Shown piece by piece: positions 32,741 through 43,634 of a DNA stretch of 64,000 bases; positions within the stretch are counted from its first letter, which is position 1, and each line of letters opens with the position of its first letter. The position numbers and the translations under genes were made by a program. The notes below the pieces were generated by a model. The model ran no database searches. It was not told where the DNA came from and was given only the letters and a program-made list of their open reading frames with translations. Origin of the DNA: Gandjariella thermophila (GTDB lineage: Bacteria; Actinomycetota; Actinomycetes; Mycobacteriales; Pseudonocardiaceae); assembly GCF_005405885.1 (NCBI RefSeq), contig NZ_BJFL01000019.1:1-64000 (forward strand). Reading direction: 5' to 3'.

Positions 32741-35700
32741 ATGCGCGAGGCGAAACCGCTCTACCGCCACGTCGATGTCGCGTTGTTGCGCGCCGCCGCC
32801 GCAGCGCTGACCGACGCACCCGAGCGGTGGCCCGATCCGGGCGACATCGCCGGGTGCCGCACCTGGCTGGACAAGGTGTGGTCCAACACCGATTTCGCCG
32901 AGGCCATCACCATGGCCAGCCGGTCGCTGGCCGACCGCGTGATGGCGATCCGCACCGGCCGCGCGGTGGACGACAAACAGGTCCGCCGCGCCACCCTGGC
33001 CACTGCCCGCTATCTGCTGCGCAGCATCGGACGCCCCACTCCGTTCGGGTTGTTCGCCGGCGTGACCGGCGTGACCCTCGGGCGGTCCACTGACGTGCGC
33101 TGGGGCAGCGCCCACCGGTGCCTGGCCCGCGTGAACACCGTCTGGCTGGCCGATGTCATCGACCGGTTGGAGAGCTGCCCGGAGCTGCTGGACCGCCTGA
33201 ACGTCCAGGTCAACGACCTCGCGGTCCGGCGCGGTGGGCGGCTGGAGGTGCCGCACGGTCCGAACCGGGTCAGCATCCGCAACACGCACGCTGTTGACGC
33301 CGTCCGCGACGCGGCGGCCATCCCGATCCGGTTCGGCACGCTGGCCGCGCACCTGGCCACGGCATTTCCCGCCGCCGATCCGGCCACGGTTCGCGCGATG
33401 CTCACCGACCTCGTGGGGCAGGACTACCTGATCACCAACCTGCGTGCCCCGTTCACCATGACCGACCCGCTGGCCCACCTGCTCGACCAACTCCACACGG
33501 CCGGAGCGGACACCCTGGCCGACGCCGCCCCGGACACCGCGGCGCTCGTGCGCGACCTGGACGACATCCACGCCGAGCTGGCCCGGCACAACGACGCGGA
33601 CCCGGCCGAGCAGCCCGCCATCCGCGAGACGATCACCTCGCGGATGGCCGAGGTCTCCGGGCAAGGACGGACCCTGCTCACCGGTGACCTCGTGCTCGAC
33701 TGCGCGGTGTGGCTGCCGCAGCAGGTCGCGCGGGAGATGGAGCAGGCCGCCAGCGCGCTGCTGCGGCTGACCCGGCATCCGGCCGGTGAGCCGACGTGGC
33801 GGGCCTACCATGCGGCTTTCGTGGACCGGTACGGCACCAGCACGCTGGTGCCGCTGGTCGACGTGCTCGATCCGGACACCGGCCTGGGGTATCCGGCCGG
33901 CTACCCCGGCAGCGTCCTGCCCACACCCTCCTCCGGCACAGCCGAACGCGATCAACGGCTGCTCGCCCTAGCGTGGGAGGCGATCAGCACCGGCACTGGC
34001 GAAATCACCCTCACCGACGAGATGATCGCGGCGCTGACCGGCGAGGGGTTCGCCGAGCCCTCCATCCCGCCGCACGTCGAGCTGGCCGCCCGCGTCCACG
34101 CCCCCAGCATCGAGGCGCTGGACCGGGGCGAGTTCACCCTCTCCGTCGCGCCGGCCCGCGCCGCCGGAACCCTCACCTCGCGGTTCACCCCGCTGGCCAC
34201 CGGGACCGGGCTGGCCGAGGCGTACCGGGGGCTGCCCGCCGCCACCGAGAACGCGCTGCGGGTCCAACTGAGCTTCGGCCCGCTGTACCCGAACGCGGAG
34301 AACGTCTGCCGCGTGCCCGCCTACCTGGATCATCTGCTGCCGCTGGGAGAACACCGCCACCTCGACGACACCGGCGGGGCCAGGCTGCTGACGGTGAACG
34401 ACCTCGGGGTCACCGCGACCCGCGACCGGCTGCACCTGGTCAGCCTCTCCCGGCGGCGTGTGGTGGAGCCGCAGGTGTTCCACGCGCTCGACCTGCGCAA
34501 GCAGCCTCCGGCCGTGGTGCGGTTCCTGGCCCACCTGCCGCGGGCGTTCTCCGCAGGCTGGTACCAGTTCGACTGGGGACCGCACGTCAACCTGCCGCGC
34601 CTGCCGCGGGTGCGCTACCGGCGTACCGTCCTGTTTCCGGCGCAGTGGCGGCTGACCCCCGACGATCTGGCCGACCCGCACGGCGGGCGCGAGTGGCGGC
34701 AGGCGTTGGACCGGTGGCGCGCTCGCTGGGACTGCCCCGCCGTGGTCGAGCTGCGCGACGCCGACCGCACCCTGCGCCTCACCTTGGACGAGCCCATCCA
34801 TCTGGAATTGCTGCGCGCCCACCTGGCCCGGCACGGGCAGGCCATCCTCATCGAGGCCGCTCCGCCATCGGCGTTCGGGTGGCTCGGCGGGCACGTCCAC
34901 GAAATCGCCGTGCCCCTCGTCACCACGGGCAAACCCGCGCCCAACCCCCTGCGCGAGCACCTGCCGGTCGTGACGAACAGCCACGGGCAGGTCCCCGGTG
35001 CCCCGGCCACCCGGTGGCTGTCGGCGAAGCTGTTCACCCACCCGGAGCGGATGAACGAGATCATCGCCGAGCACCTGCCCACGCTGCTGGCCACCCTCGA
35101 TGCCCACGGGTTCGAGGCGGCGTGTTGGTGGCTGCGATACCGCGGCCCGCACGAAACTGACCACCTGCGGCTGCGTCTTCGCACCGCCACGGACCGTTAC
35201 GGTACGTGCACGAACATTGTCGGGGAGTGGTCGCAGCGAATGCGGGACGCAGGGTTAGTCGGACGGCTCGTCCTCGACACCTACCTGCCGGAGGTCGGCC
35301 GCTACGGCCAAGGCCCGGCGCTGGAGGCCGCGGAGAACGTCTTCGTCGCCGACTCGGCCGCCGTGGCCGCGCTGTTGCGGCACCAGCCCACCACCGACAC
35401 CGATCTCGCGCTCGTCGTGGCGAACATGGTCGGCATCGTCACCGGCTTCTTCGGTGACCCGGCCGAGGCCATGACCTGGCTGGCCGCCCGGCCCGTGGCC
35501 GCAACACCCGCCGTCAACCGGGCCGTGACCGACCGGGCCATCCTCCTGGCGACCGAGCCGGCCGCGTTGGCGCAGATTCCCGGCTGGGCAGCCGAGATCG
35601 GCCCGGCGTGGGCTCGGCGCGCCTACGCCCTGCGCCACTACCGGAAGGCCCTCCCGGCGCAGGCGAGCGTCGACGTGGTGCTGGAGTCTGTGCTGCACAT

Positions 35701-35818
35701 GCTGCACAACCGGCTCGTCGGCATTGACCCGGACAGCGAACGCACCTGCCGCCGGCTGGCCCGGCAAGCCGCGCTCGCCTGGCGAGCCCGCCACCACGAC
35801 GGCGGTACGGCCCGGTGA
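32741..35818 (+). CDS. Full-length lantibiotic dehydratase (LanB)
   Basis: A 1025-aa class I dehydratase that uses glutamyl-tRNA to activate Ser/Thr and then eliminates glutamate to give Dha/Dhb. The N-terminal glutamylation domain opens with LYRHVDVALLRAA and has SIGRPTPFGLFAGVTGV; the C-terminal elimination domain (SpaB C-like) runs from about 745 (RWLSAKLFTHPERMNEIIAE, then WWLRYRGPHETDHLRLRL). Both halves are in one chain, as in NisB, unlike split thiopeptide enzymes. ATG 32741 is preferred over 32735 because GGAGG then lies 6 nt upstream. The stop overlaps lanC (GTGA). Confidence 0.93.
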   Translation: MREAKPLYRHVDVALLRAAAAALTDAPERWPDPGDIAGCRTWLDKVWSNTDFAEAITMASRSLADRVMAIRTGRAVDDKQVRRATLATARYLLRSIGRPTPFGLFAGVTGVTLGRSTDVRWGSAHRCLARVNTVWLADVIDRLESCPELLDRLNVQVNDLAVRRGGRLEVPHGPNRVSIRNTHAVDAVRDAAAIPIRFGTLAAHLATAFPAADPATVRAMLTDLVGQDYLITNLRAPFTMTDPLAHLLDQLHTAGADTLADAAPDTAALVRDLDDIHAELARHNDADPAEQPAIRETITSRMAEVSGQGRTLLTGDLVLDCAVWLPQQVAREMEQAASALLRLTRHPAGEPTWRAYHAAFVDRYGTSTLVPLVDVLDPDTGLGYPAGYPGSVLPTPSSGTAERDQRLLALAWEAISTGTGEITLTDEMIAALTGEGFAEPSIPPHVELAARVHAPSIEALDRGEFTLSVAPARAAGTLTSRFTPLATGTGLAEAYRGLPAATENALRVQLSFGPLYPNAENVCRVPAYLDHLLPLGEHRHLDDTGGARLLTVNDLGVTATRDRLHLVSLSRRRVVEPQVFHALDLRKQPPAVVRFLAHLPRAFSAGWYQFDWGPHVNLPRLPRVRYRRTVLFPAQWRLTPDDLADPHGGREWRQALDRWRARWDCPAVVELRDADRTLRLTLDEPIHLELLRAHLARHGQAILIEAAPPSAFGWLGGHVHEIAVPLVTTGKPAPNPLREHLPVVTNSHGQVPGAPATRWLSAKLFTHPERMNEIIAEHLPTLLATLDAHGFEAACWWLRYRGPHETDHLRLRLRTATDRYGTCTNIVGEWSQRMRDAGLVGRLVLDTYLPEVGRYGQGPALEAAENVFVADSAAVAALLRHQPTTDTDLALVVANMVGIVTGFFGDPAEAMTWLAARPVAATPAVNRAVTDRAILLATEPAALAQIPGWAAEIGPAWARRAYALRHYRKALPAQASVDVVLESVLHMLHNRLVGIDPDSERTCRRLARQAALAWRARHHDGGTAR

Positions 35819-37071
35819 CCGGCTACACCTCTCCCGGCACCCTGCCGCCGGAGCGGGAGCCCACGCCCGACTGGGGGCAGTCCCTGTCCGGCGGGGCCGG
35901 GCTGGCGCTGCTTCATATCGCCTACGCGCACGCCGGCATCGGCGACTGGCCCACCGCCCACAAGTGGGTGAAGGCCATGACCGCTCACCCGGTGGCGGCC
36001 CACGCCGAGGCCAGCCTGTACCAGGGCGCCCCGGCCGTCGCCTATGTGCTGCGCACCGCCGGACAACCGGCATACACCCCGGTGCTGGCCCGCCTGGACC
36101 AGCACGTCGCGGAGATCACCCGCACCCGCCTGGTCCGCGGCCACGAGCGGATCGACCGCGGCGCCTTGCCGGAGCTGCGGGAGTTCGATCTGATCAACGG
36201 GCTGACCGGACTCGGGGTGTGCCTGCTTCAGGCCGTCCACGCCGACCCGAACCACCCCGGCGGCGAACCGCTGCGCGACGTGCTGACCTACCTGGTCCGG
36301 CTGACCGGCCAAATCACCGTGAACGGCGTCGCGCTGCCCGGCTGGTGGACCGCCAACGGCCCGTCCGGCCGCTCCGATCCGCGGTGGCCCGGCGGCCACG
36401 CAAACCTCGGAATGGCACACGGCATCGCCGGGCCGCTGGCGCTGCTGTCCGCCGCCATGATCGGCGGCATCACCGTACCCGGACACGCCGACGCGATCGA
36501 ACTCACCGACTGGTTCCTCAACTTCTGGCGCTGCGGCCCGGAAACCGGCCCCTGGTGGCCCGGCATGATCTCGGCCCGCGAATGGGCCAACGCCGCAACC
36601 GACCAGCCGGGGCCGCAACGACCGTCCTGGTGCTACGGCACCCCCGGCCTGGCTCGCGCCCTCCACCTGGCCGCCCAGGCACTGGACGCTCCCACCAGGG
36701 TGGCCGAGGCCAAGGTCGTGCTCCTCGCGTGCATCACCGACGACGCCCAGCTCGACCAGCTCGGCGATGACTCGCTCTGCCACGGCTGGGCCGGGCTGGT
36801 GCACACCGCCCGCCGGATGCTCGCCGACGCCGAACCCGGCAGCGAAGCCGAGGCCCTGGCTCGGCTGGAACACCGCTGGCGGCACCGCCGCACCCGGGCA
36901 ACCCGAAAACTGTCGGAGTCCAGCGGGATGCTGGAAGGCGGCGCCGGAGTCGCGCTCACCGACCTGCCGCCGGGCACCGGATGGGACGCCTGCCTGCTCA
37001 CCACTCCGCCCACGGGTGTGCCGATCAGCTCACCCGGATCGGTACCAACGCATACGGAAGGAACCGGATGA
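35815..37071 (+). CDS. Lanthionine synthetase C-like cyclase (LanC)
   Basis: A 418-aa cyclase that adds Cys thiols to dehydrated residues. The zinc site is complete: Cys273 in WCYGTPG and Cys322-His323 in LCHGWAG; GHANLGMAHGIAG is the conserved central motif with the catalytic His region. GTG 35815 overlaps the lanB stop and its own stop overlaps the methyltransferase start, so the three enzymes form one coupled operon. Expected to work in a complex with LanB on the leader-bound precursor. Confidence 0.93.
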   Translation: MTGYTSPGTLPPEREPTPDWGQSLSGGAGLALLHIAYAHAGIGDWPTAHKWVKAMTAHPVAAHAEASLYQGAPAVAYVLRTAGQPAYTPVLARLDQHVAEITRTRLVRGHERIDRGALPELREFDLINGLTGLGVCLLQAVHADPNHPGGEPLRDVLTYLVRLTGQITVNGVALPGWWTANGPSGRSDPRWPGGHANLGMAHGIAGPLALLSAAMIGGITVPGHADAIELTDWFLNFWRCGPETGPWWPGMISAREWANAATDQPGPQRPSWCYGTPGLARALHLAAQALDAPTRVAEAKVVLLACITDDAQLDQLGDDSLCHGWAGLVHTARRMLADAEPGSEAEALARLEHRWRHRRTRATRKLSESSGMLEGGAGVALTDLPPGTGWDACLLTTPPTGVPISSPGSVPTHTEGTG

Positions 37072-38291
37072 CCGACTCCAGCACCGCCACCAGCACTCGT
37101 CCCGAGCACCTGCGTGAGCAGATGATCAGCAACATCCGCACCAGCGGTCACCTGCACTCCGAGCGCATCGAGCAGGCGTTCCGGGCCGTTGCACGGCACC
37201 GGTTCGTGCCAGCGGCCTCGGTCGAGGAGGCGTACGCCAACAAGGCGATCACCATCAAGCCCGGCGCGGATCGGCCCGCCAGTTGCGCCTCGGTACCCAC
37301 CGTGGTGGCGATGATGCTCGGCCAGCTTGACCCGCAGCCCGGCGAGAACGTGCTGGAGATCGGCGCCGGAACCGGATACAACGCAGCCCTGCTGGCTGAA
37401 CTCGTCGGACCTACCGGCAGCGTCACTACCGTCGACATCCACCCCGACGTCACCGACCACGCCCGCCACGCCTTGGCCGAGACCGGCTACGGCCGGGTGC
37501 GGGTGGTCACCGGCGACGGCGCCCTCGGCGAACCGGACCACGCCCCCTACGACAAGATCATCGTCACCGTCGGGCCGTGGGACCTGCCCCCGGCCTGGTT
37601 GGAGCAGCTCGCCCCCGGCGGCACCCTGGTGGTCCCGCTGCACTGGCGCGGCCAAGCCCGCAGCATCGCCTTCACCCGCCACGACACGTATCTGCGGGCG
37701 GAGAACAGCCAGCTCTGTGGGTTCATCCCCATGATCGGTATCGTGCCCACCGGCGAGCAGACCGGCAGCATCACCGACAACGTCGCGCTGCACTGGGATG
37801 TTGACCAGAACATCGACCCCGCCGCACTGCGAGAGGTGTTCACCGGACCGGAGACCACTGTGTGGTCCGGTGCTTCCGTGGTCGCCAACGAGCCGTTCGA
37901 CCACATCTGGCTGTGGCTGACCGCCACCGAATCCGGCACCTGCCGCTTGGACGCCGACGACGAGGCCATCGAGGCCGGTGTCTGCCGTCCCGCGTTCTCC
38001 TACCGCACTCCCGCGATCGTCGAGGGCGACTCCCTGGCCTACCTCACCAAGCCTCGCCCCATCGACGAGCCCGGCCCGGACGGCGAACGCCGCTACGAAC
38101 TCGGCGCAACCGGGCACGGCCCCGCGGCCGCCCAGCTCGCCGAGCGGCTGGTCAGGCAGATCCAGCGCTTCGACCGCGACCGCGCCGCCCAGCCCGTCAT
38201 CACCGCCTACCCCGCCGGAACGGCCGACGAGGACCTGCCCACCGGCGTGGTCATCGACAAGCACCACGTCCGCATGGTCGTCATACCCTGA
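37068..38291 (+). CDS. FxLD-system methyltransferase (isoaspartyl O-methyltransferase-like)
   Basis: A 407-aa SAM-dependent enzyme of the PIMT-like 'methyltransferase, FxLD system' family. The N-terminal ~220 residues follow protein-L-isoaspartate O-methyltransferase: AFRAVARHRFVP, motif I VLEIGAGTGYN (95-105), DIHPDV and DKIIVTVGPW. About 180 extra C-terminal residues are specific to RiPP homologues. Related lanthipeptide enzymes methylate an Asp side chain, leading through succinimide to isoaspartate; the two Asp-Gly steps in the core fit this. ATG 37068 overlaps the lanC stop and has GGAAGGAA upstream. Confidence 0.88.
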   Translation: MTDSSTATSTRPEHLREQMISNIRTSGHLHSERIEQAFRAVARHRFVPAASVEEAYANKAITIKPGADRPASCASVPTVVAMMLGQLDPQPGENVLEIGAGTGYNAALLAELVGPTGSVTTVDIHPDVTDHARHALAETGYGRVRVVTGDGALGEPDHAPYDKIIVTVGPWDLPPAWLEQLAPGGTLVVPLHWRGQARSIAFTRHDTYLRAENSQLCGFIPMIGIVPTGEQTGSITDNVALHWDVDQNIDPAALREVFTGPETTVWSGASVVANEPFDHIWLWLTATESGTCRLDADDEAIEAGVCRPAFSYRTPAIVEGDSLAYLTKPRPIDEPGPDGERRYELGATGHGPAAAQLAERLVRQIQRFDRDRAAQPVITAYPAGTADEDLPTGVVIDKHHVRMVVIP

Positions 38292-38489
38292 CCGGCCAGC
38301 AACGGACGCGTCGAGCACGTGTTCTGTCAACGCGCTGTCCATCCGGGTCGCGCAGCCGCTCGGGGTTCGTGCAGACGGGCGCCACCGGGATATCCGGGCG
38401 TAAATCGCTGGTCTTTCGGCGAAGGGCACTGGCGCGATGAAGCTGGTACGAGCGAACGAGCCAGCTTGCGGATCGAGATGGGACCAGCC

Positions 38490-39446
38490 CTACGAAGGCG
38501 GTTGGACGCTGCTCATGGCGTCGATGGCCGCGACGAACTCGTCATCCATGCTGCCGCCGAAGTGCCCGGCGTCGTCGACCACCACCAAGCGGCTCGCGGG
38601 CCAGGCCTTGTGCAGTTCCCAGGCCGTGTCGAGCGGTCCGGATACGTCGTGCCGGCCGTGGATCAGCACGGCGGGGATGTGGGCGATGCGGTGCAGGTTG
38701 GCCATCACCTCGTTGTCGGCCAGAAAGCAGCCGTGCCCCCAGTAGTGGGTCACCAGCCGGGCGAAGACCTGCTGCCAGGGGAGTTCCCGCACACTGAGGT
38801 GCGGCGTGTAACCGGGCGCCAGGGACATGTGGGTGTCCTCCCATGCGCACCAGCGCCGCGCGGCCTCCTCCCGCAGAGCCGGGTCGGGACTGGCCAGCAG
38901 CCGGGCGTAGGCGGCGGCCAGGTCACCGGCGCGCTCAGCTTCGGGCACCAGTTCGACGAAGCGGTCCCACTCCCGGGGAAACACCCGCCCCATGTCACGG
39001 GTGATCCACTGCGTCTCGCGCCACCGACCGGAGGTCACGGCGACCAGCACCATGCCGAGCACTCGTTCGGGATGCCGCTCGGCATAGACCAGACCGAGGG
39101 TCACCCCCCACGAGCCGCCGACCACGACCCACCGGTCAATGCCGAGGTGGACGCGCAGCCGCTCGAGATCGCCGACCAGATGATCAGTGGTGTTGGTCGA
39201 CAGGTCAGCGTCGGGATCAGTGGCCAGGGGCCGACTACGGCCGCAACCCCGCTGGTCGAAGATCACCGCCCGGTACCGGGAGGGATCGAAGTAGCGCCGG
39301 CTGCCCGGTGAGGCCGGAGCCCCCGGCCCGCCGTGCAGCCACACCACCGGAGTTCCCGCAGGCGAGCCGACCGTCTCCCAGTAGATGGAATGGCCGTCGC
39401 CGACATCGAGGTGGCCACGGTCGTAGGGCTCGATCGGCGGGTACAT
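38490..39446 (-). CDS. Proline iminopeptidase-like S33 hydrolase
   Basis: A 318-aa alpha/beta hydrolase cutting N-terminal proline from peptides. It has HGGPG (oxyanion, 38-42), FDQRGCGRS, nucleophile Ser112 in GGSWGVTLGL, an Asp in HGRHDVSGP and His in DDAGHFGG. No signal peptide. ATG 39446 matches the family N terminus (MYPPIEPYDRGHLDVGDG) and has AGGA upstream. It is on the opposite strand to the lanthipeptide operon but inside the flanking repeats, so a role in trimming the leader or core is possible yet unproven; a housekeeping role is equally plausible. Confidence 0.85.
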   Translation of the reverse strand: MYPPIEPYDRGHLDVGDGHSIYWETVGSPAGTPVVWLHGGPGAPASPGSRRYFDPSRYRAVIFDQRGCGRSRPLATDPDADLSTNTTDHLVGDLERLRVHLGIDRWVVVGGSWGVTLGLVYAERHPERVLGMVLVAVTSGRWRETQWITRDMGRVFPREWDRFVELVPEAERAGDLAAAYARLLASPDPALREEAARRWCAWEDTHMSLAPGYTPHLSVRELPWQQVFARLVTHYWGHGCFLADNEVMANLHRIAHIPAVLIHGRHDVSGPLDTAWELHKAWPASRLVVVDDAGHFGGSMDDEFVAAIDAMSSVQPPS

Positions 39447-39608
39447 GCCGGCAATCCTGCCAGGCGGCAGCACCACGCCCGCCGGTCGCTGCGGCCGGGT
39501 GCTGGGAAAGCACGCACGCCCGGTTCTGGGGGGACCGGCGGGGCAACCCGCCGGTCCGCCCGACAGCCGACCAGAAGACCAGGCCCGGCCTGGCCGGTGG
39601 CTGTGAAA

Positions 39609-39668
39609 CGTCCACCCGGTGGGCCCGCCGTGGATGGCCGTTCGGGGTAGTCGGCCACCCACGGCGGG
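39609..39668 (+). repeat. 51-bp direct repeat, copy B (right edge), with hairpin
   Basis: Repeat 39609-39659 matches 28887-28937 at 48 of 51 positions in the same orientation. Here the element also folds: CCCGCCGTGGATGGCC (39624-39639) pairs with 39653-39668 with one mismatch around a 13-nt loop. Lying 8 bp past the DUF779 stop, it could also terminate the aldehyde dehydrogenase operon. Confidence 0.85.
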
Positions 39669-39675
39669 GTTCTCC

Positions 39676-40049
39676 TCAGGGGCGCGGTCCCCTGACCACC
39701 GGGTCCGCCGCGCGCAGCTCGTCGTCGGTGAGCAGGCGCGAGCGGATGAGGAACCGCACGCCCTCGGGAGCCTCCAGGCTGAATCCGGAGCCCCGGCCGG
39801 TCACCACGTCCACGGTGAGGTGGGTGTGCTTCCAGTACTCGTACTGGCCGGCCGACATGTAGAACGGGGTGCCGGCCACGTCCCCGAGGTACACGTCGGA
39901 CTCGCCGACGCGGAACTCGCCGCGCGGGTAGCACATCGGCGAGCTGCCGTCGCAGCACCCGCCGGACTGGTGGAACAGCAGCGGCCCGTGCCGCCGTTCC
40001 AGCTTGCCCAGCAGCTCCTCGGCGGCCGGCGTGATCGCCACCCGGGCCA

Positions 40050-40050
<1 letters not shown>
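39676..40050 (-). CDS. DUF779 protein linked to aldehyde dehydrogenase
   Basis: A 124-aa protein of the DUF779 family, nearly always encoded next to an acetaldehyde-type dehydrogenase. Conserved: FHQSGGCCDGSSPMC (vicinal Cys, possible metal or redox site) and YWKHTHLTVDVV. The start overlaps the aldehyde dehydrogenase stop (TGATG), so the two are coupled. Biochemical role unknown; an accessory or maturation function is usually assumed. Confidence 0.88.
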
Positions 40051-41567
<1,517 letters not shown>

Positions 41568-41661
41568 TGCTGCACCTCCGAACGCGCCTCCGCCCGCCTC
41601 CTCGCGGGCGTGGTGCGCGTCACGCTAGGAACCGGAGGGTTGGTGAAAGGTTGGTTCGCCC

Positions 41662-42861
41662 TCAGGCGTCCGCGGCGGCCAGGCGGGCACGCAGCAGCGC
41701 GGCCCTCGGATCGTGCTCGGGCAGCGTGCGCAGCGCGGCGAGCAGCACGCCGGTGTCCTCGGGATGTTCCTCGGACCAGCGCAGCGCGGCGTCCGGGTCG
41801 GGCCGGCGGAGCAGGCCCTCGCGCACCGAGACGGTGACGAACTCGGCCCACTGCGCCAGTTCCGGGGACTCGGTGCCGGGCAGCAGCGCGCCGGTGTACC
41901 GGGCGGCGGCGCCGCGCACGTCGCCGCGCCGCACCGCGTCGAGCAGTTCGGTGACGTCGCAGCGCACCTCGCCGAGCAGCCGGTACGGCCGGGACGCGAT
42001 GCGCCGGCCGAGCAGCCGCCGCAGATGGGACACCTCCGCCTTGAGCGTCGCCCGGCTGACCGTGGCGTCCCCGTACACCCGGGCGTGCAGCTCGCCGGCG
42101 GTCAACCCGTCGGGCGCCAGGGCGAGCAGCGCGACGATCTCCGCCTGCCGCGGGGTGAGCGCGATCCGCCGCTCGCCGATGCGCACCTCGGGGCGGCCGA
42201 GCAGCCGGACGGAAAGCGGCGCCTCGGGCGGTTGGGGCTCGCGCGGGGTGGCCGCCACCGCGCTGGCCAGCAGCCGGCCGAGCGCCCGGGCGGTGGGCAG
42301 GCCGAGCGACTGGTCCCGGTCCCAGGTGGTGGACAGGTCGAGCACGCCGAGCTGCTCCCCGGTGTGCGGGTCGGGCACCGGGACGGCGTAGCACACCCAG
42401 TCCTGCACGTTGGGGTTGAAGTGCTCGGCGGACCACACGGTGGCCGGCCCCCGGGTGCGCCAAGCGAGGTCCAGGGCGTTGGTGCCGATGCTGGCCTCGT
42501 CCCAGCGGCCGCCCGGGGCGAAGTTCAGCCGCTCCGCCCTGCGGCGCATGGTCACGCTGCTCGCCGTCCACATGATGCGGGTGTCCTGGTCGGTGACCGC
42601 GACGATGACCTGGCCGTCGTCGGCGACCCGGTGCAGCTCGTCGCGCAGTGCGGTCACCGCCCTGCCGAGCGGGCTGTGCCGCCACTCCGGCGAGGGATCG
42701 TCGGCGGGCGCCTCGGTGCGGCGGTGCGCTCCCTCGCGCAGCGAGCGGCCCCAGCTCCCGGCAACCTCGGGCCGCAGGCCGTCCAGGGGGTGACCATTGG
42801 TGGCGACGAACCGCTCCCACCGCCGCGCGAGGCTGTCCCGGCCGGCACGCGTGCGTTCCAC
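41662..42861 (-). CDS. GAF-domain transcriptional regulator with C-terminal winged helix
   Basis: A 399-aa regulator. The N-terminal part (RWERFV...GSWGRSL) and GAF domain (about 55-200; WDEASIGTNALDLAWRTRGPATVWSAEHF) resemble AcoR/NtrC-type activators, but instead of an AAA+ domain it has a winged-helix/OmpR-like DNA-binding domain (about 225-310, GRPEVRIGERRIALTPRQAE) and a helical tail. GTG 42861 is chosen for GGAGGTGG 6 nt upstream. It lies 94 bp before the aldehyde dehydrogenase gene and probably controls it in response to an alcohol or aldehyde. Confidence 0.85.
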   Translation of the reverse strand: MERTRAGRDSLARRWERFVATNGHPLDGLRPEVAGSWGRSLREGAHRRTEAPADDPSPEWRHSPLGRAVTALRDELHRVADDGQVIVAVTDQDTRIMWTASSVTMRRRAERLNFAPGGRWDEASIGTNALDLAWRTRGPATVWSAEHFNPNVQDWVCYAVPVPDPHTGEQLGVLDLSTTWDRDQSLGLPTARALGRLLASAVAATPREPQPPEAPLSVRLLGRPEVRIGERRIALTPRQAEIVALLALAPDGLTAGELHARVYGDATVSRATLKAEVSHLRRLLGRRIASRPYRLLGEVRCDVTELLDAVRRGDVRGAAARYTGALLPGTESPELAQWAEFVTVSVREGLLRRPDPDAALRWSEEHPEDTGVLLAALRTLPEHDPRAALLRARLAAADA

Positions 42862-42934
42862 CGAAGGCCACCTCCAGCCACGCCGCTCTCGGAACACCTC
42901 AACCGGCAACTGTAGGGATCTCGGTACCGCCCGG

Positions 42935-43565
42935 CTACCACCCACGGCGCCGCCACAGCGCGGCCAGCCGCTCGACGCCGGTGTGCACCGCCTCCTGGGC
43001 CGCGAAGGGCAGCCGCAGCCGGTCCCGCTGGCCTTCGGTCGCGGAGAACACCGGGCCCGGGGTGAGCAGCACGCCGCCCGTGTCGACCATCGCGTCGGCG
43101 ACCGCCCGCCCGGCCGAGGGCGGCAGTTGCACGCCGACCGGGGTGTGCACGGCCGGCAGCAGGTACACCAGCCGTGGCCGGCGGGCGCGGACCAGCCGCA
43201 GCAGCATCTCCACGTCCACCCCGTCCGCGCGGTGCGGCGCGGTGCGCAGCCGCACCCCGCGCTCCCGGAACACCTCCAGCGCGCAGCGTGGTGTACGCAC
43301 TGACCAGCGTTCCGCGGCTCACCGCCAGCGCGCGGGCCAGCACGCGCTCGGACGGCAGCAGCGCGCCGGGCGGCAGGTCACCCGCGCCGATCAGCGCGGT
43401 GAGCGCCATGGCGAGTTGGCGGTGCAGCGGCTCCCGGGAGCCGGTGCACCAGCCGTCCAGCAACCGCGCGAGCTGCGTCTCGCTGATCCGTTGACCGGTC
43501 ACGAAAGTCGTCCACTTCCGATGAACTGGACTCGCCGGCTTGCGGGCAAGCCTTACCGTGGACAC
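42935..43565 (-). pseudogene. Decayed MocR/PdxR-type regulator (GntR HTH plus aminotransferase remnant)
   Basis: The N-terminal ~95 codons from 43565 encode a GntR winged helix (LARLLDGWCTGSREPLHRQL, PPGALLPSERVLARALAVSR). Near 43295 the frame is lost; the other frame (43300-42935) carries two separated pieces of the aminotransferase-like domain (DVEMLLRLVRARRPRLVYLL, then GGVLLTPGPVFSATEGQRDR) ending in LAALWRRRGW. About 260 residues of a ~470-aa family, including the PLP lysine region, are missing, so at least one frameshift and large deletions occurred. Confidence 0.8.
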
Positions 43566-43634
43566 GGTAGCGCCTCGGTGCGGTGATGGTGATCTTGGCG
43601 TCCACCGGTGCTACCGACGAACTGGGGTGATCGG

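Noticed and set aside
38440-38467. AAGCTGG/CCAGCTT hairpin after the methyltransferase gene as its terminator
   Set aside because: Only 7 bp with a 14-nt loop and no T-run, too weak to call with confidence.
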